Source: Mycolicibacterium anyangense (GTDB lineage Bacteria; Actinomycetota; Actinomycetes; Mycobacteriales; Mycobacteriaceae). From it: a stretch of 64,000 bases of DNA. Shown here piece by piece: positions 16,620 through 29,296 of the stretch. A program made the translations under genes and the position numbers. The notes beneath the pieces are model-generated. The model was not told where the DNA came from and ran no database searches. It was given only the letters and a program-made list of their open reading frames with translations. Numbering within the stretch: position 1 is the stretch's first letter; each line of letters opens with the position of its first letter. The stretch spans positions 3,782,001-3,846,000 of the forward strand of contig NZ_AP022620.1 of the NCBI RefSeq assembly GCF_010731855.1, read 5' to 3'.

Positions 16620-19600
16620 TGGTTCTCCTCAGCATCAATGCGGTTGATCGCCTCGCTCAGGTGAGCGCCGACCTTCGCAATGTACGGCTCATCGATGGCC
16701 TGGATGTGCTCGCCCCCGATGGGGACGACTTCCAGTTCGGAGACGAACTCGCCCCAGCCGCCGTCGGGCTTACGGATGCCGTAGCGCGGCTCGAACATGA
16801 TCGCGTCATCGTGGTAGCGGTCGGCCATGTAGAGCGTGACGTGGCCGTCGTACTGCTCGATGTTGGCGGTGTCCAGGGCACGGTTGTCCAGGTATGACGT
16901 CCGCTGGTGCTCGATGACACCGCCGGGGATGTTCACTCCGCTCTCCTGGACGGCGTCGAGTACGAAACGCACCTGGCCCTCGTCGTCGAGTTCCTCGAGC
17001 TGCGCGTAGGGGATCTCTGGGATCTCCACGTTGAAGGTGCGCTGGGCGAACAACGCATAACGGTCCCAGCGAGCCCGGATCTCCTCCTTGGTCTGCGGCA
17101 CCTCCTCGCCGGCGCGCACCGTGTCGATCAGACCGACGAAGCGGACGTCGCAGCCGTTGCGTTTGAGGCCCACCGCGCAGGCGTAGGCCAGCGCCCCGCC
17201 CAGCGACCAGCCGGCCAGGATGTAGGGACCCTTGCCGTTGATCTCCATCAGCTTGGGCACGTACTCGGCGGCCCGCTCCTCGATCGAGCCCTCGACCCGC
17301 TCCAGCCCGTACACCGGGGTGTCCGCCGGCAGGCGCTTGAGCAGCGGCTCGTAGACCACGGTCGAGCCGCCCGCCGGGTGGAACACGAACACCGGCACGT
17401 GCTTGCTGCCCTCTTTGGGCGCACGCAGGGTCCGCACGAAGCCTTCGAGCTCGCCGGCCTCGAGGAACTCACGCACCGTCGTGGCCAATTCCTCGATGGT
17501 CTTGGCGGCGCGGACGTCCTCGACGGTGATGGTGCCCTCGGCGCGTTCGGAGAGCCGCTGGGCGATCTTGCCCGCGGTCTCGTCGTCGACGGCGGGCAAC
17601 TCGTTGAAGATGCCGCCCGGCGACTTGCCGGTGACGATGGCCCAGGTCGCGAAAGTCACCCGTTCGGCGGCTTCACGCGGAGGCACGTCGGCACCGAGGG
17701 CCTCCGTGACGGCCTCCTGGGTGAGAACCTTCGCAGCCGCCTTGGCGGCGGCGGATTTTCCCGTCGCTTCGCTCGCCCCGGCGGACTTTCCGGCCCCAGG
17801 ACCCGACGGATCGGTCGGCGGCGGCGGGATGGCCGGACCGGCCGGGTTGGTGGGCGGCGGCGGAACATTCGGCTCGGGTGCGGCCGCTTCTGTCGCTTCG
17901 GCCGCGATCGGGTGACCGGCCTCGGCCAGCTTGGCCTCGAGTTCGGCGACGGTGGTCGCACCGCCCATGAGCTCGGCCTGCTCGGCGGCGATCTCCTCGG
18001 CCGTCTTGCCCTTCTGCGCCTCGGCCAGATCCTCGACCTCGTCACGGTGCTCGATCGCGTACTCGATGAGCTTCTCGACGGCATAGAGGTTGGCGTCGCG
18101 CACCGCGGTCAGCTGGATCGGCGGCAGGTCGAAGTCGTACTCGACGCGGTTCTTGATCCGCACCGCCATCAGCGAATCCAGGCCCAGCTCGATCAGCGGC
18201 ACTTCCCACGGCAGGTCCTCGGGCTCGTAGCCCATGGCACTGCCGACGATCAGCGACAGCCGGTCGTGCACGGTCTCATCGGTGTCCGGTGACCATTTGC
18301 CCAGTGTCGCAGCCACTCCCGCGCCGGCGGCCAGGTTGTCGTGCAGGATGGACGCATCGTCCGCCGGCTCCTCGACGGCCGGGGCTTGCACCGGTGCAGT
18401 GACCGCGACGCCGGTGGCGACCGCGGCGGGCAGCGCCGACACCGCGCCGGAGCGGGTGACGATGGCGTCGTAGACCAACGTGAACGATTCGTCGATCCGC
18501 GCGTGCACCTGAACCGAGGCGCCGCCGGGGTGCCGGGTCAGGGTGGTCACCAGCCGGGCACCCTCACCGGGCACCGCCCGCTGCTCGGACGCCGTCAGGG
18601 TGGCATCCGGAAGTACCTGCACCGCAGCGGCTTTCACCAGAGCGGCCAGATCCGTCTGCCCCTTGGCGGCGTACTCCCAGACATGTCTGCCGTCCGGGGT
18701 CGCCACGTGGGTGCCCGGGATCATCGTCGCACCGTCGGCCGAGAACTGGGCGTTGAGCCAGTGCTCCTTGCGCCGGAACCGGGTCGGCGGGATCGCGGCG
18801 TAATCCCCGGGGCCGAACATGCTTCGGAAGTCCAGGTCGTGGCCGTAGACATAGAGCTGAGCCATGGCCGCGACCATCGACGCGACCTCGTCCTGCTTGC
18901 GGGCGAGGGTCGCGATGAGCTGCCCGTCGTGCAGGCCGGCCGATGCGGTGGTCAGGCCAACCTGCATGAGCGCCACCGGATTCGGAGCCAGCTCCAGGAA
19001 TGTGGTGTGACCGTTGTCGACGGCGTTGCGGATGCCCTGGGTGAAGTAGACGCTGTGCCGCAGCCCCTTCTTCCAGTACTCGACATCGTGGATCGGTTCG
19101 CCGCCGGGGCGGATCAGGCTGCCCTCGTGCACCGTCGAGTAGTACGGGACCTGCAGCGGGTGAGCGTCGATGCCGGTGATCTCCGCGGACAGCTCGCCGA
19201 GCAGCGGGTCCATCTGCTGAGTGTGGCTGGCGCCCTTGGTCTGCAGCTTGCGGGCGAACTTACCCTCGGCTTCGGCGCGGGCGACGATCGCGTCGATCTG
19301 CTCAGGCGGCCCACCGATCACGGTCTGGGTCGGTGCGGCGTAGACGCACACCTCCAGATCCGGGTAGTCGGAGAACACCGTCTTGATCTCGTCGGCGGAG
19401 TACTCCACCAACGCCATCAGCCGGATGTACTCACCGAACAGCATGGCCTCGCCCTCACCCATCAGGTGGGCGCGCGAGCAGATGGTGCGGGTGGCGTCGG
19501 CCAGCGACAGGCCGCCGGCGAAGTAGGCCGCGGCGGCCTCGCCGAGCGACTGCCCGATCACCGCACCCGGCGTCGCGCCATGGTGGCGCAGCAGTTCACC

Positions 19601-22054
19601 GAGGGCGATCTGCAGTGCGTAGATCACCGTCTGGACGACTTCGATCGGGTATTCGCAGGTTTCGTTGGTGTAGTCGATCGCATCGTCGAGGATCAGCTCG
19701 ACGATCGAGTAGCCACGCTCGTCCTGGATCAGCGCGTCGACCTTGTTGATCCACTCCGCGAACACCTCGTCGCGCAGGTAGAGCTCCTTGCCCATCTTGC
19801 GGTGTTGCGCACCGAATCCGGCGAACACCCAGACCGGGCCGTTGGTGACCGGACCGTCGGCGCTGTAGACCAGCGGGCTCTGCTTGCCGTCGGCGATCGC
19901 GCGCAGACCCTTGACGGCCTCGTCGTGATCGTGGGCCATCACGACCGCACGGGAGCGACCGTGGTTGCGCCGCGAGAGCGAACGCCCGATGGACTCCAGC
20001 GACGCCGCCCGGCCTTCCGGGCTGTCGATCCAGTCCGCCAGCTCAGCAGCCACAGTGCGCTTGCGCGAGGTCAGGAATCCCGAAATAGCCAGTGGGACAA
20101 CCTGAGCCGGCTTGTCTTGCGCAGCTTCCAGCTCGGCACGGGCGGCCTCGATGAGCTCGAGGGCCTCCTCGGTGAGGCCGGGCAGTTCCGGCTCGGCGTC
20201 GTCAGCGAAGGCAGTTGCCGCGGCGCTGTACTCGTCGTCATCGTCGATGAACTCGCCGTACTCGTCCATCCGCACACCACCCACATAGACGGCGTCGGCG
20301 GCAGAGGTGTCCGGCTTGTCGGCCGAATCTGTCTGCGGTTCGGGTTCGATGAGATCGGTGGGCAGCACCTCGCGCAGCACCAGGTGGGCGTTGGCCCCAC
20401 CGAAACCGAAGCCCGACACACCGGCCACCGCATGGCCGCTGTAGCGGGGCCATTCGGTGACGGAGTCGGCGACCTTCAGGTGAATACCGTCGAAGTCGAT
20501 GTAGGGGTTGGGTCCGGAGTAGTTGATGGACGGCGGAACCTTGTTGCGGCTCAACGACAATGCGACCTTGGCCAGGCTGGCCGCGCCGGCCGCGGACTCC
20601 AGGTGGCCCACGTTCGACTTGACCGCCCCGAGCAGCGCGGGCTGGTCGGCGGAACGGCCCCGGCCGATGACGCGGCCCAGCGCGTCGGCCTCGATCGGGT
20701 CACCGAGGATGGTTCCGGTGCCGTGCGCCTCGATGTAGTCGACGGAGCGCGGGTTGATACCGGCGTCCCGGTAGGCCTTGCGCAGCACCTCGGCCTGGGC
20801 GTCGGGGTTGGGCGCCAGCATGCCGTTGGAGCGGCCGTCGTGGTTGACCGCGCCACCGGCGATCACGGCCAGGATCTCGTCACCATCGCGGCGGGCGTCG
20901 GCCAGCCGCTTGAGCACGAGGACACCACCGCCCTCGGCGCGCGAATACCCGTTGGCGTCAGAGGAGAACGACTTGATCCGGCCATCGGGTGCCAGAACGC
21001 CACCGACCTCGTCGAAGCCGATCGTGACCAGGGGGGTGATCATCGCGTTGACGCCACCGACGATGGCCACGTCGATCTCACCCGACCGCAGGGACCGCAC
21101 ACCCTGATGGGTGGCCACCAGCGAGCTGGAGCAGGCGGTGTCGACCGCCACCGACGGACCGCGGAAATCGTAGAAGTACGACACCCGGTTGGCGATGATC
21201 GAGCTGGTGGTGCCGGTGATCGCATAGGGGTGCGCCGTCGTCGGATCAGCGACCGCCAGGAACTGGTAGTCGTTGTTGGACGCACCCATGAAGACGCCGA
21301 CATCGGTGCCGCGCAGGCTCGACGCCGGGATGCGGGCGTTCTCCAGCGCCTCCCAGGTCAGCTCCAGCGCCATGCGCTGCTGCGGATCCATGTTGTCGGC
21401 TTCCATCTTCGACAGCGCGAAGAACTCGGCGTCGAACCCCTTGATGTCGCTCAGATAGCCGCCACGGGTGGCGGCCTTGCCCACCCGGTCGGCGATCCGC
21501 GGGTCGGCCAGGAACTCGGCCCAGCGGCCCTCGGGCAGGTCGGTGATCGCGTCGCGACCCTCCAGCAGCGCCTGCCACATCTCGTCCGGGGTGTTCATAT
21601 CGCCGGGGAACCGGGTCGCCAGGCCGACGATGGCGATGTTGTATACGCCCTCGTCGACGGTGCGGACCCAGTCCTGGCCGTCCTCGTTGTACTCGGCCTC
21701 AGGCTCGCCCTCGATGATCACGGTGGCCAGTGATTCGATGGTCGGATGCCGGAACGCGACGGTGGCGGTCAGCGTGACCCCGGTCAGGTCCTCGATATCG
21801 GAGGCCATCGCCACCGCGTCACGCGAGGACAGACCCAGCTCGACCATCGGGGTGGACTCGTCGATCTTGTCCGGCGACTGCGAGGTAGCGTTGGCCACCC
21901 AGTTGCGCAGCCACTCGCGCATCTCCGCGACGGTCATGTCGGTGCGGGCTGGCGTTGGCGCGTCCTCGGCCAATTCCCCGGTCGCTTCGCTCCTGCCCTC
22001 CGCGGGGTTGCTTGCGATCGTGGAATCTTCTGGGGGCGTGTTTGATTCAGACAT
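16616..22054 (-). CDS. pks13: Mycolic acid condensing polyketide synthase Pks13
   Basis: The 1812-residue multidomain protein performs the final Claisen condensation of two fatty chains to the alpha-alkyl beta-ketoacid precursor of mycolates. Domains run as follows: N-terminal ACP ([10 protein letters not shown], about 70-80), ketosynthase with active C308 in DTACSSS and histidines in EAHGTGT and SNVGHLES, and acyltransferase with GQSLGE. A linker, a C-terminal ACP (LGLDSLMAV), a proline/alanine-rich linker and a thioesterase follow, with GWSLGG and the late histidine in GGEHIQAID. This is the Pks13 layout, with two ACPs and a C-terminal TE. FadD32 loads the N-terminal ACP; AccD4 supplies the carboxylated chain. 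Start ATG 22054. Confidence 0.98.
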   Translation of the reverse strand: MSESNTPPEDSTIASNPAEGRSEATGELAEDAPTPARTDMTVAEMREWLRNWVANATSQSPDKIDESTPMVELGLSSRDAVAMASDIEDLTGVTLTATVAFRHPTIESLATVIIEGEPEAEYNEDGQDWVRTVDEGVYNIAIVGLATRFPGDMNTPDEMWQALLEGRDAITDLPEGRWAEFLADPRIADRVGKAATRGGYLSDIKGFDAEFFALSKMEADNMDPQQRMALELTWEALENARIPASSLRGTDVGVFMGASNNDYQFLAVADPTTAHPYAITGTTSSIIANRVSYFYDFRGPSVAVDTACSSSLVATHQGVRSLRSGEIDVAIVGGVNAMITPLVTIGFDEVGGVLAPDGRIKSFSSDANGYSRAEGGGVLVLKRLADARRDGDEILAVIAGGAVNHDGRSNGMLAPNPDAQAEVLRKAYRDAGINPRSVDYIEAHGTGTILGDPIEADALGRVIGRGRSADQPALLGAVKSNVGHLESAAGAASLAKVALSLSRNKVPPSINYSGPNPYIDFDGIHLKVADSVTEWPRYSGHAVAGVSGFGFGGANAHLVLREVLPTDLIEPEPQTDSADKPDTSAADAVYVGGVRMDEYGEFIDDDDEYSAAATAFADDAEPELPGLTEEALELIEAARAELEAAQDKPAQVVPLAISGFLTSRKRTVAAELADWIDSPEGRAASLESIGRSLSRRNHGRSRAVVMAHDHDEAVKGLRAIADGKQSPLVYSADGPVTNGPVWVFAGFGAQHRKMGKELYLRDEVFAEWINKVDALIQDERGYSIVELILDDAIDYTNETCEYPIEVVQTVIYALQIALGELLRHHGATPGAVIGQSLGEAAAAYFAGGLSLADATRTICSRAHLMGEGEAMLFGEYIRLMALVEYSADEIKTVFSDYPDLEVCVYAAPTQTVIGGPPEQIDAIVARAEAEGKFARKLQTKGASHTQQMDPLLGELSAEITGIDAHPLQVPYYSTVHEGSLIRPGGEPIHDVEYWKKGLRHSVYFTQGIRNAVDNGHTTFLELAPNPVALMQVGLTTASAGLHDGQLIATLARKQDEVASMVAAMAQLYVYGHDLDFRSMFGPGDYAAIPPTRFRRKEHWLNAQFSADGATMIPGTHVATPDGRHVWEYAAKGQTDLAALVKAAAVQVLPDATLTASEQRAVPGEGARLVTTLTRHPGGASVQVHARIDESFTLVYDAIVTRSGAVSALPAAVATGVAVTAPVQAPAVEEPADDASILHDNLAAGAGVAATLGKWSPDTDETVHDRLSLIVGSAMGYEPEDLPWEVPLIELGLDSLMAVRIKNRVEYDFDLPPIQLTAVRDANLYAVEKLIEYAIEHRDEVEDLAEAQKGKTAEEIAAEQAELMGGATTVAELEAKLAEAGHPIAAEATEAAAPEPNVPPPPTNPAGPAIPPPPTDPSGPGAGKSAGASEATGKSAAAKAAAKVLTQEAVTEALGADVPPREAAERVTFATWAIVTGKSPGGIFNELPAVDDETAGKIAQRLSERAEGTITVEDVRAAKTIEELATTVREFLEAGELEGFVRTLRAPKEGSKHVPVFVFHPAGGSTVVYEPLLKRLPADTPVYGLERVEGSIEERAAEYVPKLMEINGKGPYILAGWSLGGALAYACAVGLKRNGCDVRFVGLIDTVRAGEEVPQTKEEIRARWDRYALFAQRTFNVEIPEIPYAQLEELDDEGQVRFVLDAVQESGVNIPGGVIEHQRTSYLDNRALDTANIEQYDGHVTLYMADRYHDDAIMFEPRYGIRKPDGGWGEFVSELEVVPIGGEHIQAIDEPYIAKVGAHLSEAINRIDAEENQ

Positions 22055-22141
22055 GCTGAGGCCTCACCTCGTGCGAGGGAGCGTTCGACCACGGTTTCGT
22101 GCCGCACGCTCCATCGACCACTTAGGAACTTCTTTCGGTCG

Positions 22142-24034
22142 TCATTCCGTCTCGTCCGGGAAGGCGTTGGCCACCTTCCCACTGCGCAGGGTGCCGTCCA
22201 GATAGGCCGAACGGCAGGCACGCCGGCCGATCTTGCCGCTGGAGGTACGCGGAATCGCACCGGCCGGGGTCAGCAGCACGTCACGCACCGTGACACCGTG
22301 GCGCACCGCAACCGCCGCGCGGATGTCGTCGACGATCGGGCCCAGCTCCATCTTGTGGGAACCGGGGGCGCGCTCGGCGACGATCACCAGCTGCTCGGAG
22401 GTGTCGTCGGCATCGCGCTTGAGACCCGAATGGGCGTTCTCGAACACCTCGTCGGGCAGCCGGTTCGCCGGCACCGAGAAGGCCGCGACGAATCCGGTGC
22501 GCACCGCCTTGGTGGCCTCCTGCGCGGAGTACTCCAAATCCTGCGGGTAGTGATTACGGCCGTCGACGATCACCAGGTCCTTGGTGCGGCCGGTGATGTA
22601 GAGCTCGCCGTCGTGGTAGGCACCGAGGTCGCCGGTGCGCACCCAGGTCGCGTCATCGGCCGCGCCCTCGGCGTGCGACGGGCTGGTCCGTGACTTGAGG
22701 ATGTTCTGGAAGACCGCGACGGTCTCCTCGGGCTTGTTCCAGTACCCGGTGCCCATGTTCTGGCCGCTGATCCAGATCTCGCCGATCTGCCCGTCGGGGA
22801 GCTCGGTGGCCGACTCGTGGTCGACGATCACCGCCCACTCGTCGACGCCGATCTTGCCCGCACCGGCCTGGGCGACCGCCTTCGGTGAATCATCGGGCAC
22901 CTGCACGAAGCGGCCGACATTCAGCTCGTCGCGGTCGACGGAGATGATCGTGGGCTCGTCGGAGGACGGCGTGGTCGACACGAAGAGCGTGGCCTCGGCC
23001 AGGCCGTAGGACGGCTTGATGGCCTTGGGCTGGAAGCCGTACGGGCCGAACGCCTCGTTGAACCGGCGCACAGTGGCCGCCGAGATCGGCTCGCTGCCGT
23101 TGAGGATGGCCTTGACGTTGGACAGATCCAGCGGCTCCTCGTCGTCCTTGGGCAGACCGCGCAGTGCCGCGTGGTCGAAGGCGAAGTTGGGTGCCGGGGA
23201 GATGGTGCCGCCGGTGTCACCGGGCTTGCGGGCGAGCTCGCGGATCCAGCGGCCGGGACGGCGCACGAAAGCCGCAGGCGTCATGAACGTGAAGTAGTGC
23301 CCGATCATCGGCGACAGCAGCGCGGTGATCAGGCCCATGTCGTGGAAGAACGGCAGCCACGAAACGCCGCGGTCGCCTTCCTCGCCTTCGAGCGCCTCGA
23401 TCACCTGGACGATGTTGGTGGCCAGGTTCAGGTGGGTGATCTGCACACCGGTGGGGATCCGGGTCGACCCGGAGGTGTACTGCAGGTAGGCGATAGTGGT
23501 CTCGTCGATGTCGTCGTAGTGCTCCCAGGTGGCACCGACCTCGTCGGGCACGGCGTCGACGGCGATGACGCGGGGGCGGTCCTTGGCCGGGCGGGTGCGG
23601 AAGAACTTGCGCACCCCTTCGGCGGCCTCGGTGGTGGTCAGGATCGCCGACGGGGTGCAGTCGTCGAGCACCGCGTGCAGGCGGCCGACGTGACCGGGCT
23701 CGGACGGATCGAACAGCGGGACGGCGATCCGGCCGGAGTACATGGTGCCGAACATGGCGATCAGGTATTCGAGGTTCTGCGGGCACAGGATGGCCACCCG
23801 GTCACCAGGCTGGGTCACCTGCTGCAGCCGGGCAGCCACGGCGCGGTTGCGGGTGCTGAAGTCGGCCCAGCGCAGTTCGCGGACCACACCGTCGCGTTCG
23901 GTGGAGAAATCCAGGAAACGGTAGGCCAGCTTGTCGCCGCGGACCTTGGCCCAGCGCTCGACATGCTTGACCACGCTGGCGCCCTCGGGGAAGGTGATCC
24001 GGCCGTTCTTGATGAACGGGTTATGGAACGGCAT
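22142..24034 (-). CDS. fadD32: Long-chain fatty-acyl-AMP ligase FadD32
   Basis: The 630-residue adenylate-forming enzyme activates the meromycolic chain as acyl-AMP and transfers it to the N-terminal ACP of Pks13. The P-loop-like block [14 protein letters not shown] is present, as are the family blocks [11 protein letters not shown] and the hinge [19 protein letters not shown]. The C-terminal subdomain ends with [15 protein letters not shown], containing the catalytic lysine. The ATG at 24034 is preceded by AGGAGA at good spacing. It is first in the fadD32-pks13-accD4 operon, with 87 bases before pks13. Length is the same as M. tuberculosis FadD32 to within a few residues. Confidence 0.97.
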   Translation of the reverse strand: MPFHNPFIKNGRITFPEGASVVKHVERWAKVRGDKLAYRFLDFSTERDGVVRELRWADFSTRNRAVAARLQQVTQPGDRVAILCPQNLEYLIAMFGTMYSGRIAVPLFDPSEPGHVGRLHAVLDDCTPSAILTTTEAAEGVRKFFRTRPAKDRPRVIAVDAVPDEVGATWEHYDDIDETTIAYLQYTSGSTRIPTGVQITHLNLATNIVQVIEALEGEEGDRGVSWLPFFHDMGLITALLSPMIGHYFTFMTPAAFVRRPGRWIRELARKPGDTGGTISPAPNFAFDHAALRGLPKDDEEPLDLSNVKAILNGSEPISAATVRRFNEAFGPYGFQPKAIKPSYGLAEATLFVSTTPSSDEPTIISVDRDELNVGRFVQVPDDSPKAVAQAGAGKIGVDEWAVIVDHESATELPDGQIGEIWISGQNMGTGYWNKPEETVAVFQNILKSRTSPSHAEGAADDATWVRTGDLGAYHDGELYITGRTKDLVIVDGRNHYPQDLEYSAQEATKAVRTGFVAAFSVPANRLPDEVFENAHSGLKRDADDTSEQLVIVAERAPGSHKMELGPIVDDIRAAVAVRHGVTVRDVLLTPAGAIPRTSSGKIGRRACRSAYLDGTLRSGKVANAFPDETE

Positions 24035-24302
24035 ACCACTCTCCTGTCAGAACACATCTGTGTCGGGCCCTTCGGCGGCCGCGCGTAGGTCGCGCCACCG
24101 GTCACCCTGCGTCGCGGGCCCCAAACCTCACAGATGGTACAGAGAACACCTAAGTCCCGGCTGAACCGAGATCAGGATGCCCCCGCCAGTTCGGACGTGT
24201 GATGCCGTCCTCGCCAACGGTCGACGCCGTAGCTCTTATTTTCTTCTTAATGTTAGGCGCAGTAGCGGCGGCGGCCAAATCGGATCGCGTGTCGGTACCG
24301 CA
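24035..24302. other. Intergenic region upstream of fadD32
   Basis: This 268-base stretch between the lipase gene stop and the fadD32 start has no credible gene. It must carry the promoter of the fadD32-pks13-accD4 operon, read on the minus strand. An AT-rich run on the plus strand at about 24233-24254 (TCTTATTTTCTTCTTAATG) stands out from the GC-rich surroundings. I see no convincing hairpin-plus-T-tract terminator. Confidence 0.5.
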
Positions 24303-25322
24303 TCATCCGTGTTTCGGTTGAGGCGCGTTCTGGATCAGATCGCGCGCCCAGTTCAGTGTCCACGCCGTCGCGGTCTGGCCGTCGAGGTTCCAGAACTGCG
24401 GCGTGTTGTACATGGCATGGACCGGCTGACCGGCGCCCCCGGCGAGCACATTGAGGGTCTCGGGCAGGTTGGTGATGTTGAACGCCTGTTCCGGTGCCGC
24501 GCAGATCAGATCACCCGGCGCGCAGATCTGGTTGGTCCGGTTGTTCAGCGCGCCGAACCCGCCGGGACGCTCACCGGTCATGGTCAGGCCCATGGCCGAG
24601 AGCACCGGCACCTCATGCAGGGTGATCTCGGCGCCCTGACCCGGCGGATTGGGTCCGACGTCCTGGCCGACACCGACCTGTCGCCGCCCGTCGGCGATCA
24701 ACGTGACACCGAGCACCAGATCCTCGTCGACCGGTCCGCGACCGTTACCGATGTCACTGGCCAGGTCACCGCCGATCACCGCGCCCTGGGAGAAGCCGAC
24801 GATCACGTACGACGTCAGCGGGCAGCGCTCGTTCATCTCGGTCATGGCCTTGACCGCGGCGCGGGTTCCCTCGGCGCGGCTGTCGTTGTAGGACATCTGC
24901 TTGTCCGCCGAGAGCGGATTGTGGAACTGCGCGGTGTAGGGAACGGTGTACACCTCGAGGCGGTCCCGGCCGAACTGATCGGTGAGCGGTCCGGTCACAT
25001 TGCGCAACAGCGCGATCGGGAACTGCGTCGGGTTGAGCGGATCGTCGGTCGGCGAGGACTCCCACGTGCCGGGAATGGCGATCATGTCGACGTCGGGGCA
25101 ACTGGCGTTCTGGAATTCCGGACGCGGTTTCTTGCCGGGTGTGGTGGCCGTCGGCGGAACGGCCGTTGGCGGCACCGCGGTGGGTGGCGACTCCGGCTTG
25201 CGCACGACGATCACGATGATGGCGACGATCAGGGCCACGGCGACGGCCATCGCGACTGCGGCGACGAGGCCGAGGATGCGATGGCGGCGACGCCGGGCAT
25301 TCGTCCGGGTTTTGCGAGCCAA
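24303..25322 (-). CDS. Cutinase-like envelope lipase/thioesterase (Rv3802c, Culp6)
   Basis: The 339-residue protein has one N-terminal membrane helix (about 14-37), then a proline/threonine linker and a cutinase-like alpha/beta hydrolase domain. The nucleophile motif is [10 protein letters not shown], and [17 protein letters not shown] opens the domain, matching Rv3802c of M. tuberculosis closely. That enzyme has phospholipase and thioesterase activity, is essential there, and influences envelope lipid composition. The start appears to be TTG 25322, chosen because it directly precedes the basic MARKTR-type N-terminus. The DUF732 lipoprotein gene lies 18 bases upstream on the same strand. It probably belongs to the mycolate gene cluster functionally. 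Confidence 0.94.
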   Translation of the reverse strand: MARKTRTNARRRRHRILGLVAAVAMAVAVALIVAIIVIVVRKPESPPTAVPPTAVPPTATTPGKKPRPEFQNASCPDVDMIAIPGTWESSPTDDPLNPTQFPIALLRNVTGPLTDQFGRDRLEVYTVPYTAQFHNPLSADKQMSYNDSRAEGTRAAVKAMTEMNERCPLTSYVIVGFSQGAVIGGDLASDIGNGRGPVDEDLVLGVTLIADGRRQVGVGQDVGPNPPGQGAEITLHEVPVLSAMGLTMTGERPGGFGALNNRTNQICAPGDLICAAPEQAFNITNLPETLNVLAGGAGQPVHAMYNTPQFWNLDGQTATAWTLNWARDLIQNAPQPKHG

Positions 25323-25340
25323 GGGGTTGTTGTCTCCCTG

Positions 25341-25895
25341 CTAGCAGAGCCGCTGGGTGGCGATCCGGATGTAATCCGCCGTCACCGCATTGACCTGCGT
25401 ATCGGACGCCGTCGGCGGTGACGGCGAAGGGGCATCGTCGACGTCGCTGCGCACCATCGGGGCGATGTAGTCCCACACCGCCTGATCGCTCTGGCCGGCC
25501 GCGTGGGCCTGACACACCGAGGAGCCGATGGACAGCGCCTGCAACTCGCTGGAGGGGTGCACGCCCGCCGCGGACAGCGCGTCCAGGAAGGACCGCTGCA
25601 CCGGGGTGACGTCGAGTTTGGCCGACTGCATCCCGCTGTCCGGCGACAGCGAGGCACCCTGGCCGTGCACCGGACCGAGCACCTGTTCGGCGGGCGCCGC
25701 CGTGGTGACCAGATCCTCCCCCGCACTGCAGCCGATCAGTAGCCAGGCTGCGGGGACCAGCATGCCGGCCACCAGCACCTGCCGGGGCCTGCCGACGGGC
25801 GCCACCGAACTGCCGGCAGGGTCACCGGCAGCGTTGCCGGGCATGCGGGCATCCGATGGCTGCACGCCTCCACGGTACCGGGTCAACAGCTGCAC
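25341..25895 (-). CDS. DUF732-type lipoprotein
   Basis: The protein of up to 184 residues has a lipobox (LLIGC) after a hydrophobic stretch, so it is probably exported and lipidated. The mature part holds a DUF732-like domain: QRSFLDALSAAGVHPSSELQ, then SSVCQAHAAGQSDQAVWDYI, ending with a terminal cysteine. The two domain cysteines probably form the disulfide typical of the family. The start is uncertain. GTG 25895 gives a long, Arg-containing leader; an internal ATG at residue 18 is an alternative. In M. tuberculosis no such gene lies between Rv3802c and fbpD, so this is an insertion in the cluster. Function unknown. Confidence 0.8.
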   Translation of the reverse strand: MQLLTRYRGGVQPSDARMPGNAAGDPAGSSVAPVGRPRQVLVAGMLVPAAWLLIGCSAGEDLVTTAAPAEQVLGPVHGQGASLSPDSGMQSAKLDVTPVQRSFLDALSAAGVHPSSELQALSIGSSVCQAHAAGQSDQAVWDYIAPMVRSDVDDAPSPSPPTASDTQVNAVTADYIRIATQRLC

Positions 25896-25947
25896 TCAGG
25901 ATCCACGAGTGGTTGCGGATGGCTAACAGTTCGCTGCCGAATGTCCC

Positions 25948-26838
25948 CTATTTGATGGCTGCCACAAGGTCGCCGGACATCGCGGCCAGCTGTGCCGACC
26001 AGCTGCCCCAGTCATGCTGACCGCTGGTCGGGAAGTCGAAGTGGCCGTTGTGCCCGCCGACCGAGCGGTAGTGCGCGTAGTACGTGCGGTTGCTGCCCTG
26101 GGCCTGGTCGCAGTAGCCGATCATGGCCGGAACATCCGAACAGGTGGTCGTCTGCGGGCTGAAGATCCACAACCGGGTGTTGTTGTCCGCCACCAGCTGC
26201 ACGTGCACGTCAGGGTCATGCCACTTCCACCGGCCCAGCTGCGCAGCTCCCCACATGGCCTGGGTGTTGACGCCGCCGAATTCGTTCATCCCCGCGGTGA
26301 TCGCGCCGTTCATGAAGGTGTTCGACGGGGTCAGGAAACCCGACAGCGACCCGGCGTAGCGGTACCGGTCGGGGTGGAAGGTGGCTTCCATCAGCGCGCC
26401 GGTGCCGCCCTGCGAGGCGCCGACGATCGCATGCCCGCTCGGTGCAAGGCCCTTGTTGGCGGCCAGCCAGTTGGGCAGCTCATCGGACAGGAAGGTCTCC
26501 CACTGCCGGGTGCCATCCTGTTCCCAGTTGGTGTACAGGGTGAAGGCGCCGCTGGCCGGGGCCACCACGGAGATGCCCTTACCCGCCAGGGTGTTCATCG
26601 CGTTGCCGGCGGTCACCCAGTTGCTCACCGGGTCACCGGCGTTGAAGGCGTCGAGCAGGACCACGGCGTGCGGGCCGCCAGCCATGAAGGCCACCGGGAT
26701 ATCGCGCCCCATGGCCGCCGACGGCACCATCAGGTATTCGACGTCGGCCGCGTGGCCGGTCGGGGCGGTCGCGCCCCACAGGCCGACCGTGAGGGCCACC
26801 GCGCACGCCCCGTGGAACAGTCTCGACAACAGCTTCAT
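25948..26838 (-). CDS. fbpD: MPT51/FbpD, secreted antigen-85-related protein
   Basis: The 296-residue precursor (ATG 26838, preceded by GAGG) has a signal peptide ending about GHAAD and an antigen-85 fold. The region GHAIVGASQGGTGAL aligns with the nucleophile elbow and keeps a serine. SGQHDWGSW aligns with the catalytic histidine block of antigen 85. The stretch corresponding to the FLEGF glutamate instead reads CDQAQGSNRTYY, so the acid is not evident. M. tuberculosis MPT51 is described as lacking mycolyltransferase activity and having a non-mycolyl role such as matrix protein binding. Gene order Rv3802c-fbpD-fbpA is kept, with the DUF732 gene inserted. Confidence 0.9.
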   Translation of the reverse strand: MKLLSRLFHGACAVALTVGLWGATAPTGHAADVEYLMVPSAAMGRDIPVAFMAGGPHAVVLLDAFNAGDPVSNWVTAGNAMNTLAGKGISVVAPASGAFTLYTNWEQDGTRQWETFLSDELPNWLAANKGLAPSGHAIVGASQGGTGALMEATFHPDRYRYAGSLSGFLTPSNTFMNGAITAGMNEFGGVNTQAMWGAAQLGRWKWHDPDVHVQLVADNNTRLWIFSPQTTTCSDVPAMIGYCDQAQGSNRTYYAHYRSVGGHNGHFDFPTSGQHDWGSWSAQLAAMSGDLVAAIK

Positions 26839-26998
26839 GGCCACCTCACGTCGACTTGCCGCTACAAAGTTCGATTCAAAAAGCCCGTCCCACCCGCACG
26901 TAGTGAATCACACGCTGTGACCGCAACGTGATAGATCCCTCATACGCCAACGGCGACGACCTCGATGAGGTCGCCGCCGTTGGGCTGGTGTCGCTGCG

Positions 26999-28081
<1,083 letters not shown>

Positions 28082-28135
28082 TCAACCACATGTGATGTGA
28101 TCGTTCCTCTTCAGAGATTTGCCCGTGATCGCCTT

Positions 28136-29257
<1,122 letters not shown>

Positions 29258-29296
29258 TTACCGGCCGGGGCCCTCCCAGCTAACGTCCCCTGACGG

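Noticed and set aside
15087..16664. 525-codon plus-strand frame opposite accD4
   Set aside because: It mirrors accD4 codon structure and shows no family motif.
18341..21733. 1130-codon open frame on the plus strand opposite pks13
   Set aside because: It is the antisense phase of a strongly coding GC-rich gene; its product has low-complexity Arg/Gly/His composition and no domain.
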